From Planctomycetota bacterium (GTDB lineage: Bacteria > Planctomycetota > Phycisphaerae > UBA1845), in NCBI GenBank assembly GCA_029558835.1, contig JAKQDH010000198.1, positions 1 to 37,520 on the forward strand: 37,520 nt of DNA, read 5' to 3'. The notes beneath the pieces are model-generated. The model had not been told where the DNA came from and ran no database searches. It saw only the letters and a program-made list of their open reading frames with translations. The position numbers were made by a program, and so were the translations under genes. Shown in pieces: positions 7,741 to 14,632 of this stretch. Within the stretch, counting starts at the first letter, position 1; each line of letters starts with the position of its first letter.

Positions 7741-8547
7741 TCAACCGATCACCTTGCGGGCCTTGGTGCCGGCGTAGCGGGCGGCGTCGCCGATGGCGGC
7801 GAGCGGGATCAAGAGCGCTTCCGGGGCGAGCATGGCCAGGCCGAAGGCGGACGCGGCGGCGATAAGGCCGAGCTCCGGCCAGCTCAGGCCAGCGACGGGC
7901 CCCGAGCCTCCGAGGTAGACCACCTTGGGCTCTCCGAGGGCCTCAGCGATGGCCGTGGCTTGTTTGTCCATCGCCAGGGCGTACTGATGCGCCGCTTCTC
8001 GCTTGTCGGTGGTGAAGCCGTGAAAATAGTTGCCGAGCCGCATTTGCCAGGCGATTTCATCGAGGTCACCCGAAGGCAACGCTTCCACGACCTTGCGGTA
8101 TCCCTTGGCCAAGAATTCGATCAGGTCGAGGGCCCCGTCTTCCGGCGTGGCGTAGCACCGGAAACACTGTTCAAAGTAGCGCTGTCCCTGGGGGGTCGGT
8201 GTGCTGTCGTACCAGTAGCCGCAGCCGTCGCAGCAGACGCCGTCCTGGGGCTTGCATTTGCACTGGATCGCGCCCCAGTTGTTGCAAAACTGCATGCTCG
8301 TCGGGTAGCCCGTCAGCGGGTTCGGCTTGTTGGGCCACCCGCGCCCATACTGGCCATCATGAGCGGCTAGAGCCTGGAGCGCTTGCAGCTCTTCCAGGCT
8401 GGGCTTGTCGCCGGGGTACCAGCGCTGCCACGCGCGCAGCAAGACCTCGCGGGCCCATCGGTGCGTGTCGGCCGAGTGCCCCAGCGCCGACGGGATGGGC
8501 TCCAAAACCATGCCGGTCAAATCCTGCAAGCGAGACGGGGCGACCAT
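7741..8547 (-). CDS. Glucosaminidase-like protein with Cys cluster and C-terminal hydrophobic region (268 aa)
   Basis: The order of motifs matches lysozyme-fold glucosaminidases (GH73-like): a helix ending AAHDGQYGRGW (about 61-71), NNWGAIQ, a CFRCYATPEDGALDLIEFL segment equivalent to the FRxY.s.eeg..d motif, then helices with NYFHGF. Between NNWGAIQ and CFR is a Cys-rich insertion (CKC, CCDGCG) that may bind zinc or form disulfides. The position normally held by the catalytic Glu reads Asp64, so activity is uncertain. The C-terminus has hydrophobic segments (about 215-255) and a basic end. ATG 8547 is only 14 bases from the divergent gene at 8562. Likely a wall-processing or wall-recognition virion protein. 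Confidence 0.75.
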   Translation of the reverse strand: MVAPSRLQDLTGMVLEPIPSALGHSADTHRWAREVLLRAWQRWYPGDKPSLEELQALQALAAHDGQYGRGWPNKPNPLTGYPTSMQFCNNWGAIQCKCKPQDGVCCDGCGYWYDSTPTPQGQRYFEQCFRCYATPEDGALDLIEFLAKGYRKVVEALPSGDLDEIAWQMRLGNYFHGFTTDKREAAHQYALAMDKQATAIAEALGEPKVVYLGGSGPVAGLSWPELGLIAAASAFGLAMLAPEALLIPLAAIGDAARYAGTKARKVIG

Positions 8548-8555
8548 GGTAAAAT
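8547..8555 (+). promoter_or_regulatory. Extended -10 promoter giving a leaderless transcript
   Basis: TGGTAAAAT at 8547-8555 matches an extended -10 (TGn plus TAAAAT). Its last base is six bases before ATG 8562, so transcription would begin at or next to the start codon. There is no ribosome site in the six-base gap. It overlaps the start codon of the minus-strand gene at 8547. Confidence 0.5.
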
Positions 8556-8561
8556 CTTCGC

Positions 8562-9209
8562 ATGGAAGACGACCTCAACCCCGAAGATTTTGGACTGCAG
8601 CGCGTTGCGCCTATCGCGGAGCGCATGATCCGAGGGGCCAGGCCGCTCCCCACCAACGTGGGCGCGGCGCTGGAGCCAGCGACCTCGGCCCACGACGAGC
8701 CAGAGACGGCCGACCTCGGCGAGCTGCTCGCCTTCCAGGCCCAGCCGGACCCCGACGGCCAGCACGTGGCGATCTGGCTCCGCGGCACAAACGCGAGCGT
8801 GGAAGTGTGGTGCTACTACGGCGAGGCCATCGAGCTCGCCCAGGCGATCCTGCAGGCCAGCAAGGCGGCCACGGGGGGCAACGCCTACCCCCTAGCGCAC
8901 GCCGTCCCGGACTTGCACGGCCAGGAGATCCCGGAGCACGCGGGGGCGTTGCGCTCCGTGCTGGTCGCGCCGGATAACAACCGCGTGATCGTCTACCTGC
9001 GCACCGCTGACGCGTACGTGCTGCGCGTCGAGTGCTTGCCGGCGCAGGCCGTGACGGTGTGCTTGCGGCTCAAGGAGGGCGCGCGGCCGCTGGCGTCCCG
9101 GCTGGTGGACATGACGGTTCCCAAGATGGTGGCCGAGCTGGAGCTAGAGCGGGACAAGGCCCGGCTAGCCGCTAACCTCAACCCCGCCAGGTCTTCCAAA
9201 GCTCCTTGA
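8562..9209 (+). CDS. Hypothetical protein, lone plus-strand gene inside the virion block (215 aa)
   Basis: No family is recognised. The protein is acidic at the N-terminus (MEDDLNPEDFG), beta-rich in the middle (HVAIWLRG, RVIVYLRTADAYVLRV) and ends in a charged helix; there is no membrane segment. It is the only plus-strand gene in a 19-kb minus-strand block. Its start is 14 bases from a divergent gene and its last 32 bases overlap the end of the convergent gene at 9178. The extended -10 at 8547-8555 suggests a leaderless mRNA. This placement would allow it to be expressed at another time from the virion genes, for example as a regulator; that is inference. Confidence 0.8.
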   Translation: MEDDLNPEDFGLQRVAPIAERMIRGARPLPTNVGAALEPATSAHDEPETADLGELLAFQAQPDPDGQHVAIWLRGTNASVEVWCYYGEAIELAQAILQASKAATGGNAYPLAHAVPDLHGQEIPEHAGALRSVLVAPDNNRVIVYLRTADAYVLRVECLPAQAVTVCLRLKEGARPLASRLVDMTVPKMVAELELERDKARLAANLNPARSSKAP

Positions 9210-10026
9210 CGAAGCGGACGCCGTCGGTGACGGCCACCGCGGCCTCTCCCGCCGCTCGGCCTAGCGCCCGGCCCCCTTGGGTCAAGTCGTCCAGCTCGCC
9301 GGCCGCCTCCCTGGCCCGCTCGGCGACCTTGCGGCGGGGAGGGCGGGCCACGGTGGCCGCGGCCGAGCGAGCGGCGGCGCCGATGGTGGGCCGGGGCGGG
9401 GGCCGGCGAGGCTCCCAGCCGTCGAGCACGCCGCGCACCAGGGCGCCGGGGGCGTAGAGCCGCGCCAGCTCTTCCGGCTCCTCGCTCTCGGCGGTGCTCA
9501 GGTCGAGCACACACACCAGGGCGCCGCGCACCTGCAGGTGGAGCCGCGGCGCCTCGCTCCAGCTCCCGCGCTCGCCGCACAGGACCTCTCCCGGCGACCA
9601 GGCCCGGAGCTCCCGCGGAGACACCTCGGCGGTGAGCTCGGCCGGGGGGGCTTGCTGGGCCAGTTCGTGGAAGAGGTAGGCGAGGTCATAGGGGTGGCGC
9701 TGGCCGCGGCGCACGGGCCCCAGGTGCGACGCCCAGACGGCCAAGAGCAGCTCTCCGCGCGCCGCGGCGAGCACCGCCGGGGCCCAGGGGAGCAGGGCCT
9801 TTTCTCCGGCGGCAAGCTGGGGGTTCACGAGCAGGATGGCGCCGAGCTGCGCCAGGGCTTCGGGCGAGCTGACCCAGCGGGTGAGCTGGCGGGCCCCGGT
9901 CTCCTGCGCGAGCACCGTGAGGGGCCCCGCCGGCAGGCGTCGGAGCTGCGACGGGGGGCCGAGCGGCGCCCAGGGCAGCGCGCACAGCTCCCGCGGCGGC
10001 ACGTCCACCCCTGCGAGCAGGATCAC
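9178..10026 (-). CDS. Hypothetical protein (282 aa)
   Basis: No family is recognised. The reading frame is open upstream, but the start is best placed at GTG 10026 (reads ILLAGVDVPP), which overlaps the stop of the transglutaminase-like gene as GTGA. Residues 1-200 are Leu/Pro/Ala-rich; the last third is Arg/Pro-rich and then an Ala/Gly helix ending FVKELWKTWRG, which could be amphipathic. No clear transmembrane segment is seen. The last 32 bases overlap the convergent plus-strand gene ending at 9209. Likely a virion or assembly protein by position only. Confidence 0.8.
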   Translation of the reverse strand: MILLAGVDVPPRELCALPWAPLGPPSQLRRLPAGPLTVLAQETGARQLTRWVSSPEALAQLGAILLVNPQLAAGEKALLPWAPAVLAAARGELLLAVWASHLGPVRRGQRHPYDLAYLFHELAQQAPPAELTAEVSPRELRAWSPGEVLCGERGSWSEAPRLHLQVRGALVCVLDLSTAESEEPEELARLYAPGALVRGVLDGWEPRRPPPRPTIGAAARSAAATVARPPRRKVAERAREAAGELDDLTQGGRALGRAAGEAAVAVTDGVRFVKELWKTWRG

Positions 10027-11519
10027 GCGGCTGCCTTCTTTCGGCCCGCTAGCCAGCTCGTCACCAGCGCCGGCCCCCCGAGGTACACAAACGCCCCGGC
10101 CCCGACGGCGAGCGTGAGCAGCGTGGCAACGATGCCGAGCTGCTTGGTCTTCTCGGCCTCGATCTTGGCCTTTTCCGCCTCGCGCTTCGCTTCCGCCTCT
10201 TCGCGGGAGCTGCGAATCGTGGCGAGCGTTTGCCCGAGCTTCGCGCAGCGTTCGGCGTCGTTGTTCTTGAGGCACTCGCGGATCGTGTCTTGGGCCGCTT
10301 GAATCTCGGCCGAGCGTGCCTTGTCGGCGAGCTCGCGGAGCGCTTGCACCAGCGCCCAGAACCCCCCCAGCGTCACCAGCACAGCGCCGACGGCGATCAC
10401 GCCGATCAGGGCCGGCGGTAGCGGCAGCTCGCCGAGCACCGCCGGGGGGTTCTTGTCGTCCAGGCCGCTAAAGACGCTGACGGGCCACCCGTCGGAGCTG
10501 ATGGCCTTGGTCTCGCCGTCCTGGCGTTCGATCAGGTAATTGCCCTCTTCGTCAAGCGCCCACCGGCGCTGTCCGGTCTGCACCTCTTCAAGCGCGTTGT
10601 CCACGATGACCGCGGCGTCGAGCAAGCTCGTACCTTCCTGGTCGAGCTCGACGGGCCAGTACACGGCCCGCTCGGCGTCGCTGAAATTCAGCCGATCAAA
10701 GAGCGCTTGGAGGCTCGCGCGAGCCTGAGAGAAATCCTCGACGGCGCCGACAAGATCCCAGCGGTTCAGATCGAGCACGTCAGAGAACGCTTGCAAGCTC
10801 TCCTCGTCGCCGTCGCTGAGGTCGCCCAGGGTGTGGTAACCCGTGGTCCGGGGCAGGCCGTCAAGGCGCGCATGCGCCCAGGGCGAGCCGTCTTCCACGT
10901 CGGCCGGCGTGGCGCGCTCGCAGCTCGTTGCGCTGCAGATGGTCTTGCCCGAAGGGAGCGAGATCAAGACCTCATGCGTTGGTTTCTTGAAGTCTCCAAA
11001 CCCCCAATTCCCCGAGTGATCCACGCGCATCCACCGGCCCGCGTCGAGGTCATAAACGGCGTTGAGCACATGGCCGATCTTCTTGCTGGGGCTGTAGGAG
11101 TGCAGACACAAGGCCGACACCTCGACCCCCACGGCGAGCATGACCGCGGCGGCGATGCACGCTTGCAGCATGGTCAACTCGTCGCAGTCGCCGGCTACCA
11201 TCAGCGCGTCATCTTTGCCTTCGGCGCTCTCGGCGAAGTGCCGCGGGGCTGCGAGAAACTCCGCGCGAATGGGGTCCGGTACCCAGCCGATCCCTTGCTT
11301 TTTGATCGCGTTCCAGACGGCCCGAAACACCTTCACGGGGTCTTGCTTGTCCTGCCCCATGATCCCCGCGTCACGCAGCGCGCGGCGACCGAAGGCGACG
11401 ATGGTCGGCGCGGTGCGGTCCTGCAGGATCAAATCCAGCATCTTTTGAACGCTGTACTCGATCCCTTTGACCCCGTCCGGTTGCCGCTCCAGCACATACC
11501 GCCCGTCGCTGCCGCTCAT
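10023..11519 (-). CDS. Transglutaminase-like cysteine protein with two membrane segments and a coiled coil (498 aa)
   Basis: The transglutaminase-like fold is recognisable from its triad motifs: GDCDE (Cys112), IGHVLNAVYD (His150) and MRVDHS (Asp167). This superfamily includes proteases, peptidoglycan amidases or crosslinkers, and many phage proteins. Residues about 370-395 (ALIGVIAVGAVLVTLGG) and 455-480 are hydrophobic; between them is a highly charged Glu/Lys/Arg helix likely to form a coiled coil, and the end is basic (GRKKAAA). It starts at ATG 11519, eight bases after the preceding gene, and its stop overlaps the next start. It could process virion proteins or the host wall at a membrane; the substrate cannot be read from the sequence. 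Confidence 0.85.
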   Translation of the reverse strand: MSGSDGRYVLERQPDGVKGIEYSVQKMLDLILQDRTAPTIVAFGRRALRDAGIMGQDKQDPVKVFRAVWNAIKKQGIGWVPDPIRAEFLAAPRHFAESAEGKDDALMVAGDCDELTMLQACIAAAVMLAVGVEVSALCLHSYSPSKKIGHVLNAVYDLDAGRWMRVDHSGNWGFGDFKKPTHEVLISLPSGKTICSATSCERATPADVEDGSPWAHARLDGLPRTTGYHTLGDLSDGDEESLQAFSDVLDLNRWDLVGAVEDFSQARASLQALFDRLNFSDAERAVYWPVELDQEGTSLLDAAVIVDNALEEVQTGQRRWALDEEGNYLIERQDGETKAISSDGWPVSVFSGLDDKNPPAVLGELPLPPALIGVIAVGAVLVTLGGFWALVQALRELADKARSAEIQAAQDTIRECLKNNDAERCAKLGQTLATIRSSREEAEAKREAEKAKIEAEKTKQLGIVATLLTLAVGAGAFVYLGGPALVTSWLAGRKKAAA

Positions 11520-11526
11520 GGTTGCC

Positions 11527-13146
11527 TCACTTAGCGGGGCGCTGCCGTGGGGGCGCCCAGTCCGAAGACTCTACCACGCCGGAATCTCCCCGCGGCTCGC
11601 CATTCTTGAGGGCGCGAGCGCGCTCGGCCAGCGCGAGCTTGCGTTCCTGGACTTCGAGCCGCTTCAGCTCGTCCTCGGTCTGCTCGCGGCCCGCCTTCAC
11701 GACCTCTTGCACAACCTCCTTCACGCCGTCTTTCATGCTGCCGATCAGCCCTTGCACCATCGGCCAGTTGCTCATCACAAGGGCGCTCGTGGGGTTCTTG
11801 GAAAACATCTCGCGGGGAATGTGGATGCCGCTCTTTTCGATGGTTGGATCGTCCGGCTCGCTCTTGCTCTCGTGGCCGTTGGTGCCGGCAATCTCGGCGA
11901 TGGTGGCGAGCGTGCTCTTTGCGTCCGCGGCCTTCTCCTTGAGCGCTTCGAGCTCGTTCTTGGACGTGACCTTTTCCACGGCTTCCGTGATCTTCGCTTC
12001 AACCTCGGCCTTCGTGTAGACCTGCTCCGGGGGGGGAGCTGCAGGGGCCGGGGCGGCCGGAGCTGCAGGGGCCGGGGCTTCCGCGCCTTTCGCCTGGAGC
12101 AGCCGCGCGAGGGTGGCCGCGATGGCCTGGTCGAGCTGGGCGGCCGTGTAGAAGCCCGCCGTGGGCTCCGGCACGGCAGGGAGCGGCGCGGGGGGCAGGC
12201 GCGGCGGGGCCGGGGCGGCCGGAGCTGCAGCGGCCAGCGGCGGCAAGCCTCGCTCGGCGCGCAGGTTGGCGATCTGAACTTCCTGGTCCAGCTTCGCCAT
12301 TTCGATGCGGATCGGGTCTTTCGGTAGGTCCACCGTCCAGGGCCCGTCACCCGCCTCTTCATCGTTGATCAGCAGATGCACGCGGACCTTGGTGGGGCGC
12401 CCATCGTAGTGATTGGCCTTGAGGTAGGTGCGCAGCGCTCCGAGGGAGCTCGCGTGCTCGTACGCGTCGCGTACGTCGAGGTCTTCGAGGTAACCGGGGT
12501 CTGGCAAAACGCGGTGTAGCCGCACCATGAGCCCTTCCACCGATTCATCTTCGAGGGCCTCGCTCAGCACGCGTTCAAAGGTGGCTTTTCGCATGGGTCG
12601 CCGGGGGGGCAGGGGGTCGGGGGCAGACTCGCGGACGCTGAAGCTCAGCCGCGCGCCGTTCGTGAGCGGGGAGGGGGCGCCCTCGTGGGGGTGGGGGGGG
12701 CGAGGCTCCGCGGGGGGTGGGGGGCTGTTGCGCTGGAAATAAAGGCCCCCTTGGGGCGGCGGGTCCGGTAGCGGCGGGGCTGGCAGCGGCGGGGCCGGCA
12801 GCGGCGGGGCCGGAGCTGGGGGCGGGGGGTCGAGCAGCTCGACGGCCACGGGCGGGGGCGGCGAGGGCGCCTGGCGCTCGCGCTCTGGCGCAAACGCGTC
12901 CACGTCGAGCAAGGGGGGCTCAGCTTCCTCGCCTCGTTTGAGGCGATCCACCTGCAGCGCTTCGTGGGCGGCGCGGATCTTGGCTTCGCGCTCGCGCCGC
13001 GCGGCCATGTACATGTTTGTGTAGAGGCGCATGTCGCCGCGCACGGTGCCGGGCGGTAGCTGGCGCTTTGCTCCGAAGTAGTGCTTTTTCCCGTCGTGAA
13101 GCCAGATTTCCGGCGGCTGCAGCGGGGGAAGATCGTCGTCGCTCAC
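11527..13146 (-). CDS. Proline-rich coiled-coil protein (539 aa)
   Basis: No family is recognised. Residues 1-75 are charged; about 95-190 and 325-385 are Pro/Ala repeats (PPLPAPPLPAPPLPDPP is a short tandem repeat); between them is a folded part with RVHLLINDEE. The C-terminal third is Glu/Lys-rich and predicted helical or coiled (EALKEKAADAK and EEVVKAGREQTEDELKRLE). There is no membrane segment. The start is GTG 13146, overlapping the upstream stop as GTGA. Extended Pro-rich spacers joined to coiled coils suit a fibre, scaffold or inner structural protein; I cannot decide which. Confidence 0.85.
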   Translation of the reverse strand: MSDDDLPPLQPPEIWLHDGKKHYFGAKRQLPPGTVRGDMRLYTNMYMAARREREAKIRAAHEALQVDRLKRGEEAEPPLLDVDAFAPERERQAPSPPPPVAVELLDPPPPAPAPPLPAPPLPAPPLPDPPPQGGLYFQRNSPPPPAEPRPPHPHEGAPSPLTNGARLSFSVRESAPDPLPPRRPMRKATFERVLSEALEDESVEGLMVRLHRVLPDPGYLEDLDVRDAYEHASSLGALRTYLKANHYDGRPTKVRVHLLINDEEAGDGPWTVDLPKDPIRIEMAKLDQEVQIANLRAERGLPPLAAAAPAAPAPPRLPPAPLPAVPEPTAGFYTAAQLDQAIAATLARLLQAKGAEAPAPAAPAAPAPAAPPPEQVYTKAEVEAKITEAVEKVTSKNELEALKEKAADAKSTLATIAEIAGTNGHESKSEPDDPTIEKSGIHIPREMFSKNPTSALVMSNWPMVQGLIGSMKDGVKEVVQEVVKAGREQTEDELKRLEVQERKLALAERARALKNGEPRGDSGVVESSDWAPPRQRPAK

Positions 13147-13502
13147 GGCGCAAAAACGGGTTCGTCCGCGGTGACCGTGCCGCCGGTGATGGCCTGGAGC
13201 CTCGCTGTATAGAGGTTCCGGGTAGCCTGGAGCCGCGCGAGGGTGGTAGAGAAGTTCTCTACAAAGAGCGGCGTTTCTTCCAGCGTGACCACCACGTCAA
13301 AGGAGATCCGGCCGTCGTCGAGCACGACGGGCGTCACCACCACGACGGGGTCACCGGGGGCGAGGCCGAGCAGCTCGGCGACCGTGAAGGACTCGCCGGG
13401 GGGGTCGGCGGAAAAGTTCAGGATGTTTTCCAGGAAATCTTGCGCCAGAGCAGGCACAAGGCCCCCGCTCAACACGTGGTAAGTCAGCGTCACCGTGGGC
13501 AT
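13143..13502 (-). CDS. Hypothetical protein (119 aa)
   Basis: No family is recognised. The sequence is beta-rich (VTLTYHVLSGG, DPVVVVTPVVLDDGRISFDVVVTLEE) followed by a helix (FSTTLARLQATRNLYTARL), with no membrane segment. The start is ATG 13502 and the stop overlaps the next gene as GTGA. Its first 152 bases overlap the ORF read from 13701, a far longer overlap than anywhere else in the block, so one of the two frames may be altered there. Small structural or decoration protein is a guess from context. Confidence 0.8.
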   Translation of the reverse strand: MPTVTLTYHVLSGGLVPALAQDFLENILNFSADPPGESFTVAELLGLAPGDPVVVVTPVVLDDGRISFDVVVTLEETPLFVENFSTTLARLQATRNLYTARLQAITGGTVTADEPVFAP

Positions 13503-13701
13503 GGGCTTTCTCCTTGGCTTTCTTGGCCCGGTCGATGCGATGAAGCATGGCGTCGTGGGCTTTTTCGATCAGCATTTCCAGCGTTTCATTTGGGTTCTTA
13601 TGCCCTTCGTGGGCCTGGATCTGGCGCAATTTGTTCTGAAGTAGCCTCTTGATTCGCAGGCTGAACCGGGTACGGGTTTCAAGGTAATTGCTGCGGGCCA
13701 T
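13351..13701 (-). CDS. Small basic helical protein, C-terminus uncertain (116 aa as read)
   Basis: The start ATG 13701 lies 23 bases inside the end of the 242-residue gene. The first 70 residues look genuine: Arg/Lys/His-rich helices (ETRTRFSLRIKRLLQNKLR, then HDAMLHRIDRAKKAKEKAH). The remaining 45 or so residues (Arg/Pro-rich) lie wholly over the next gene and look like out-of-frame reading, so the true protein may end near 13490 through a frame change or sequence difference. It may bind nucleic acid given its charge. No family is recognised. Confidence 0.55.
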   Translation of the reverse strand: MARSNYLETRTRFSLRIKRLLQNKLRQIQAHEGHKNPNETLEMLIEKAHDAMLHRIDRAKKAKEKAHAHGDADLPRVERGPCACSGARFPGKHPELFRRPPRRVLHGRRAARPRPR

Positions 13702-14407
13702 CGTCGCCGTCGTCCTCTTCGTCGCCGTCGCCGTCGCCCAGCTTTTCGAGCGCATCGAGGCGCGCGGCAGCTTCCCACGCGTCGAGCTCTTCGGCCTTGA
13801 GCACTTCGAGGGCCGAGATCCAGTCAAAGATGGTCATTTCCAGGGTCGTTCCTGGCGCGAAGAGCTCCGAGGGGGCGACCGCGACGCGCATGCGTAGCGG
13901 GCCCTCGGGGGTGCGGTAGATCGTCTCGACGCGGCCGGCGAGCCACGCCGGATAACCGGGAGCGGACGGCAGCGGGGAGCCGGCCTCGATCACGAGCGCG
14001 ACGGCGCCGATCCGCTGCACCACGCGCCGCACGTCGATCCCGGCGGCGGGGTTGGCGTCGTCGGCGGCCTCCTTGGCCTTGAGCTCCTCGATCTTGAGGC
14101 GCCAGGCGCACGAAACGACCGCACTGGCGCCGATCTTCTCGACCAGGGCGAAGCCAGCCGGGAGCCGCGGGGTAGCGACCCGCACGAGGTAGGCCCTTTC
14201 CGTCGCGTCGTTGTCGTCGGGCCCTTCCAGGATGCTTTCCACGGTGCCTTCCACGGGCCGGGCCAGCTCGGCGGGGAGGTTGGGGTAGGGCTCTCCGACC
14301 ACGTAGGTCAGCCCCACGCTCGTGGAGAGCAGAACAACCTCGTTCGGAAGCGGTGGGGGGGGGTCGGTTTCGGCTTGCGCTTCGGGGATGGTTTGTGCCT
14401 CGGACAT
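13679..14407 (-). CDS. Two-repeat protein with acidic tail, first gene of the virion block (242 aa)
   Basis: No family is recognised. The protein contains two related halves: VEGTVESILEGP..AYLVRVATPRLPAGF..KIEELKAKE and GRVETIYRTPEGPLRMRVAVAPSELFAPGT..ALEVLKAEE align along their length, so a domain has been duplicated. The last 20 residues are almost all Asp, Glu and Gly. I use ATG 14407 (MSEAQTIPEAQ); no strong ribosome site is visible, and a hydrophobic in-frame extension from a TTG at 14446 could add a signal-like segment. The perfect palindrome at 14444-14468 lies just upstream and probably controls the block. Confidence 0.75.
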   Translation of the reverse strand: MSEAQTIPEAQAETDPPPPLPNEVVLLSTSVGLTYVVGEPYPNLPAELARPVEGTVESILEGPDDNDATERAYLVRVATPRLPAGFALVEKIGASAVVSCAWRLKIEELKAKEAADDANPAAGIDVRRVVQRIGAVALVIEAGSPLPSAPGYPAWLAGRVETIYRTPEGPLRMRVAVAPSELFAPGTTLEMTIFDWISALEVLKAEELDAWEAAARLDALEKLGDGDGDEEDDGDDGPQQLP

Positions 14408-14443
14408 CGGCCCAAGGAGAAGCCACAGCAAGACATTTTGCAA

Positions 14444-14468
14444 CAACTTTTCCCATAGGGAAAAGTTG
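14444..14468. promoter_or_regulatory. Perfect palindrome, candidate operator for the virion block
   Basis: CAACTTTTCCC (14444-14454), ATA, GGGAAAAGTTG (14458-14468) is a perfect 11-bp inverted repeat. It lies 37 bases before ATG 14407 and beside TTGACT on the minus strand (14477-14472), a possible -35 element. No good -10 is seen. The position between two divergent blocks suits a repressor site. With no T-run it is a poor terminator. Confidence 0.55.
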
Positions 14469-14516
14469 AGAAGTCAAGCGAAAGCACGTTTCGTGCGGGC
14501 GGTGACCGCGCGAGGC

Positions 14517-14548
14517 AAAAAAAAAGGCCCCAGTTGCCTGGGGCCTTT
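14517..14548 (-). terminator. Intrinsic terminator pointing into the virion block
   Basis: AAAGGCCCCAG (14523-14533), TTGC, CTGGGGCCTTT (14538-14548) is an 11-bp stem, and on the minus strand it is followed by a run of nine T (complement of 14517-14525). It therefore stops minus-strand transcripts. No minus-strand gene lies immediately upstream of it, so it either insulates the virion block or acts as an attenuator in a long leader starting to the right. Confidence 0.8.
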
Positions 14549-14565
14549 GATCGCGTGGAGTAAAA

Positions 14566-14604
14566 GTGCGAAACTCCGGTGCGAACGTGAGGTTACCGCC
14601 TCAC
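14566..14604. other. Iteron-like repeats and dyad, candidate replication origin region
   Basis: GTGCGAA occurs twice 13 bases apart (14566-14572 and 14579-14585), followed by the dyad GTGAGG/CCTCAC (14587-14604). Further small dyads lie at 14484-14496 and 14499-14509. The 225-bp gap directly precedes the initiator-like gene, the usual site of an iteron origin. Two repeats are few, so this is tentative. Confidence 0.35.
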
Positions 14605-14632
14605 TTCCAACCCTAACGCTGGGAAGGGCGAA

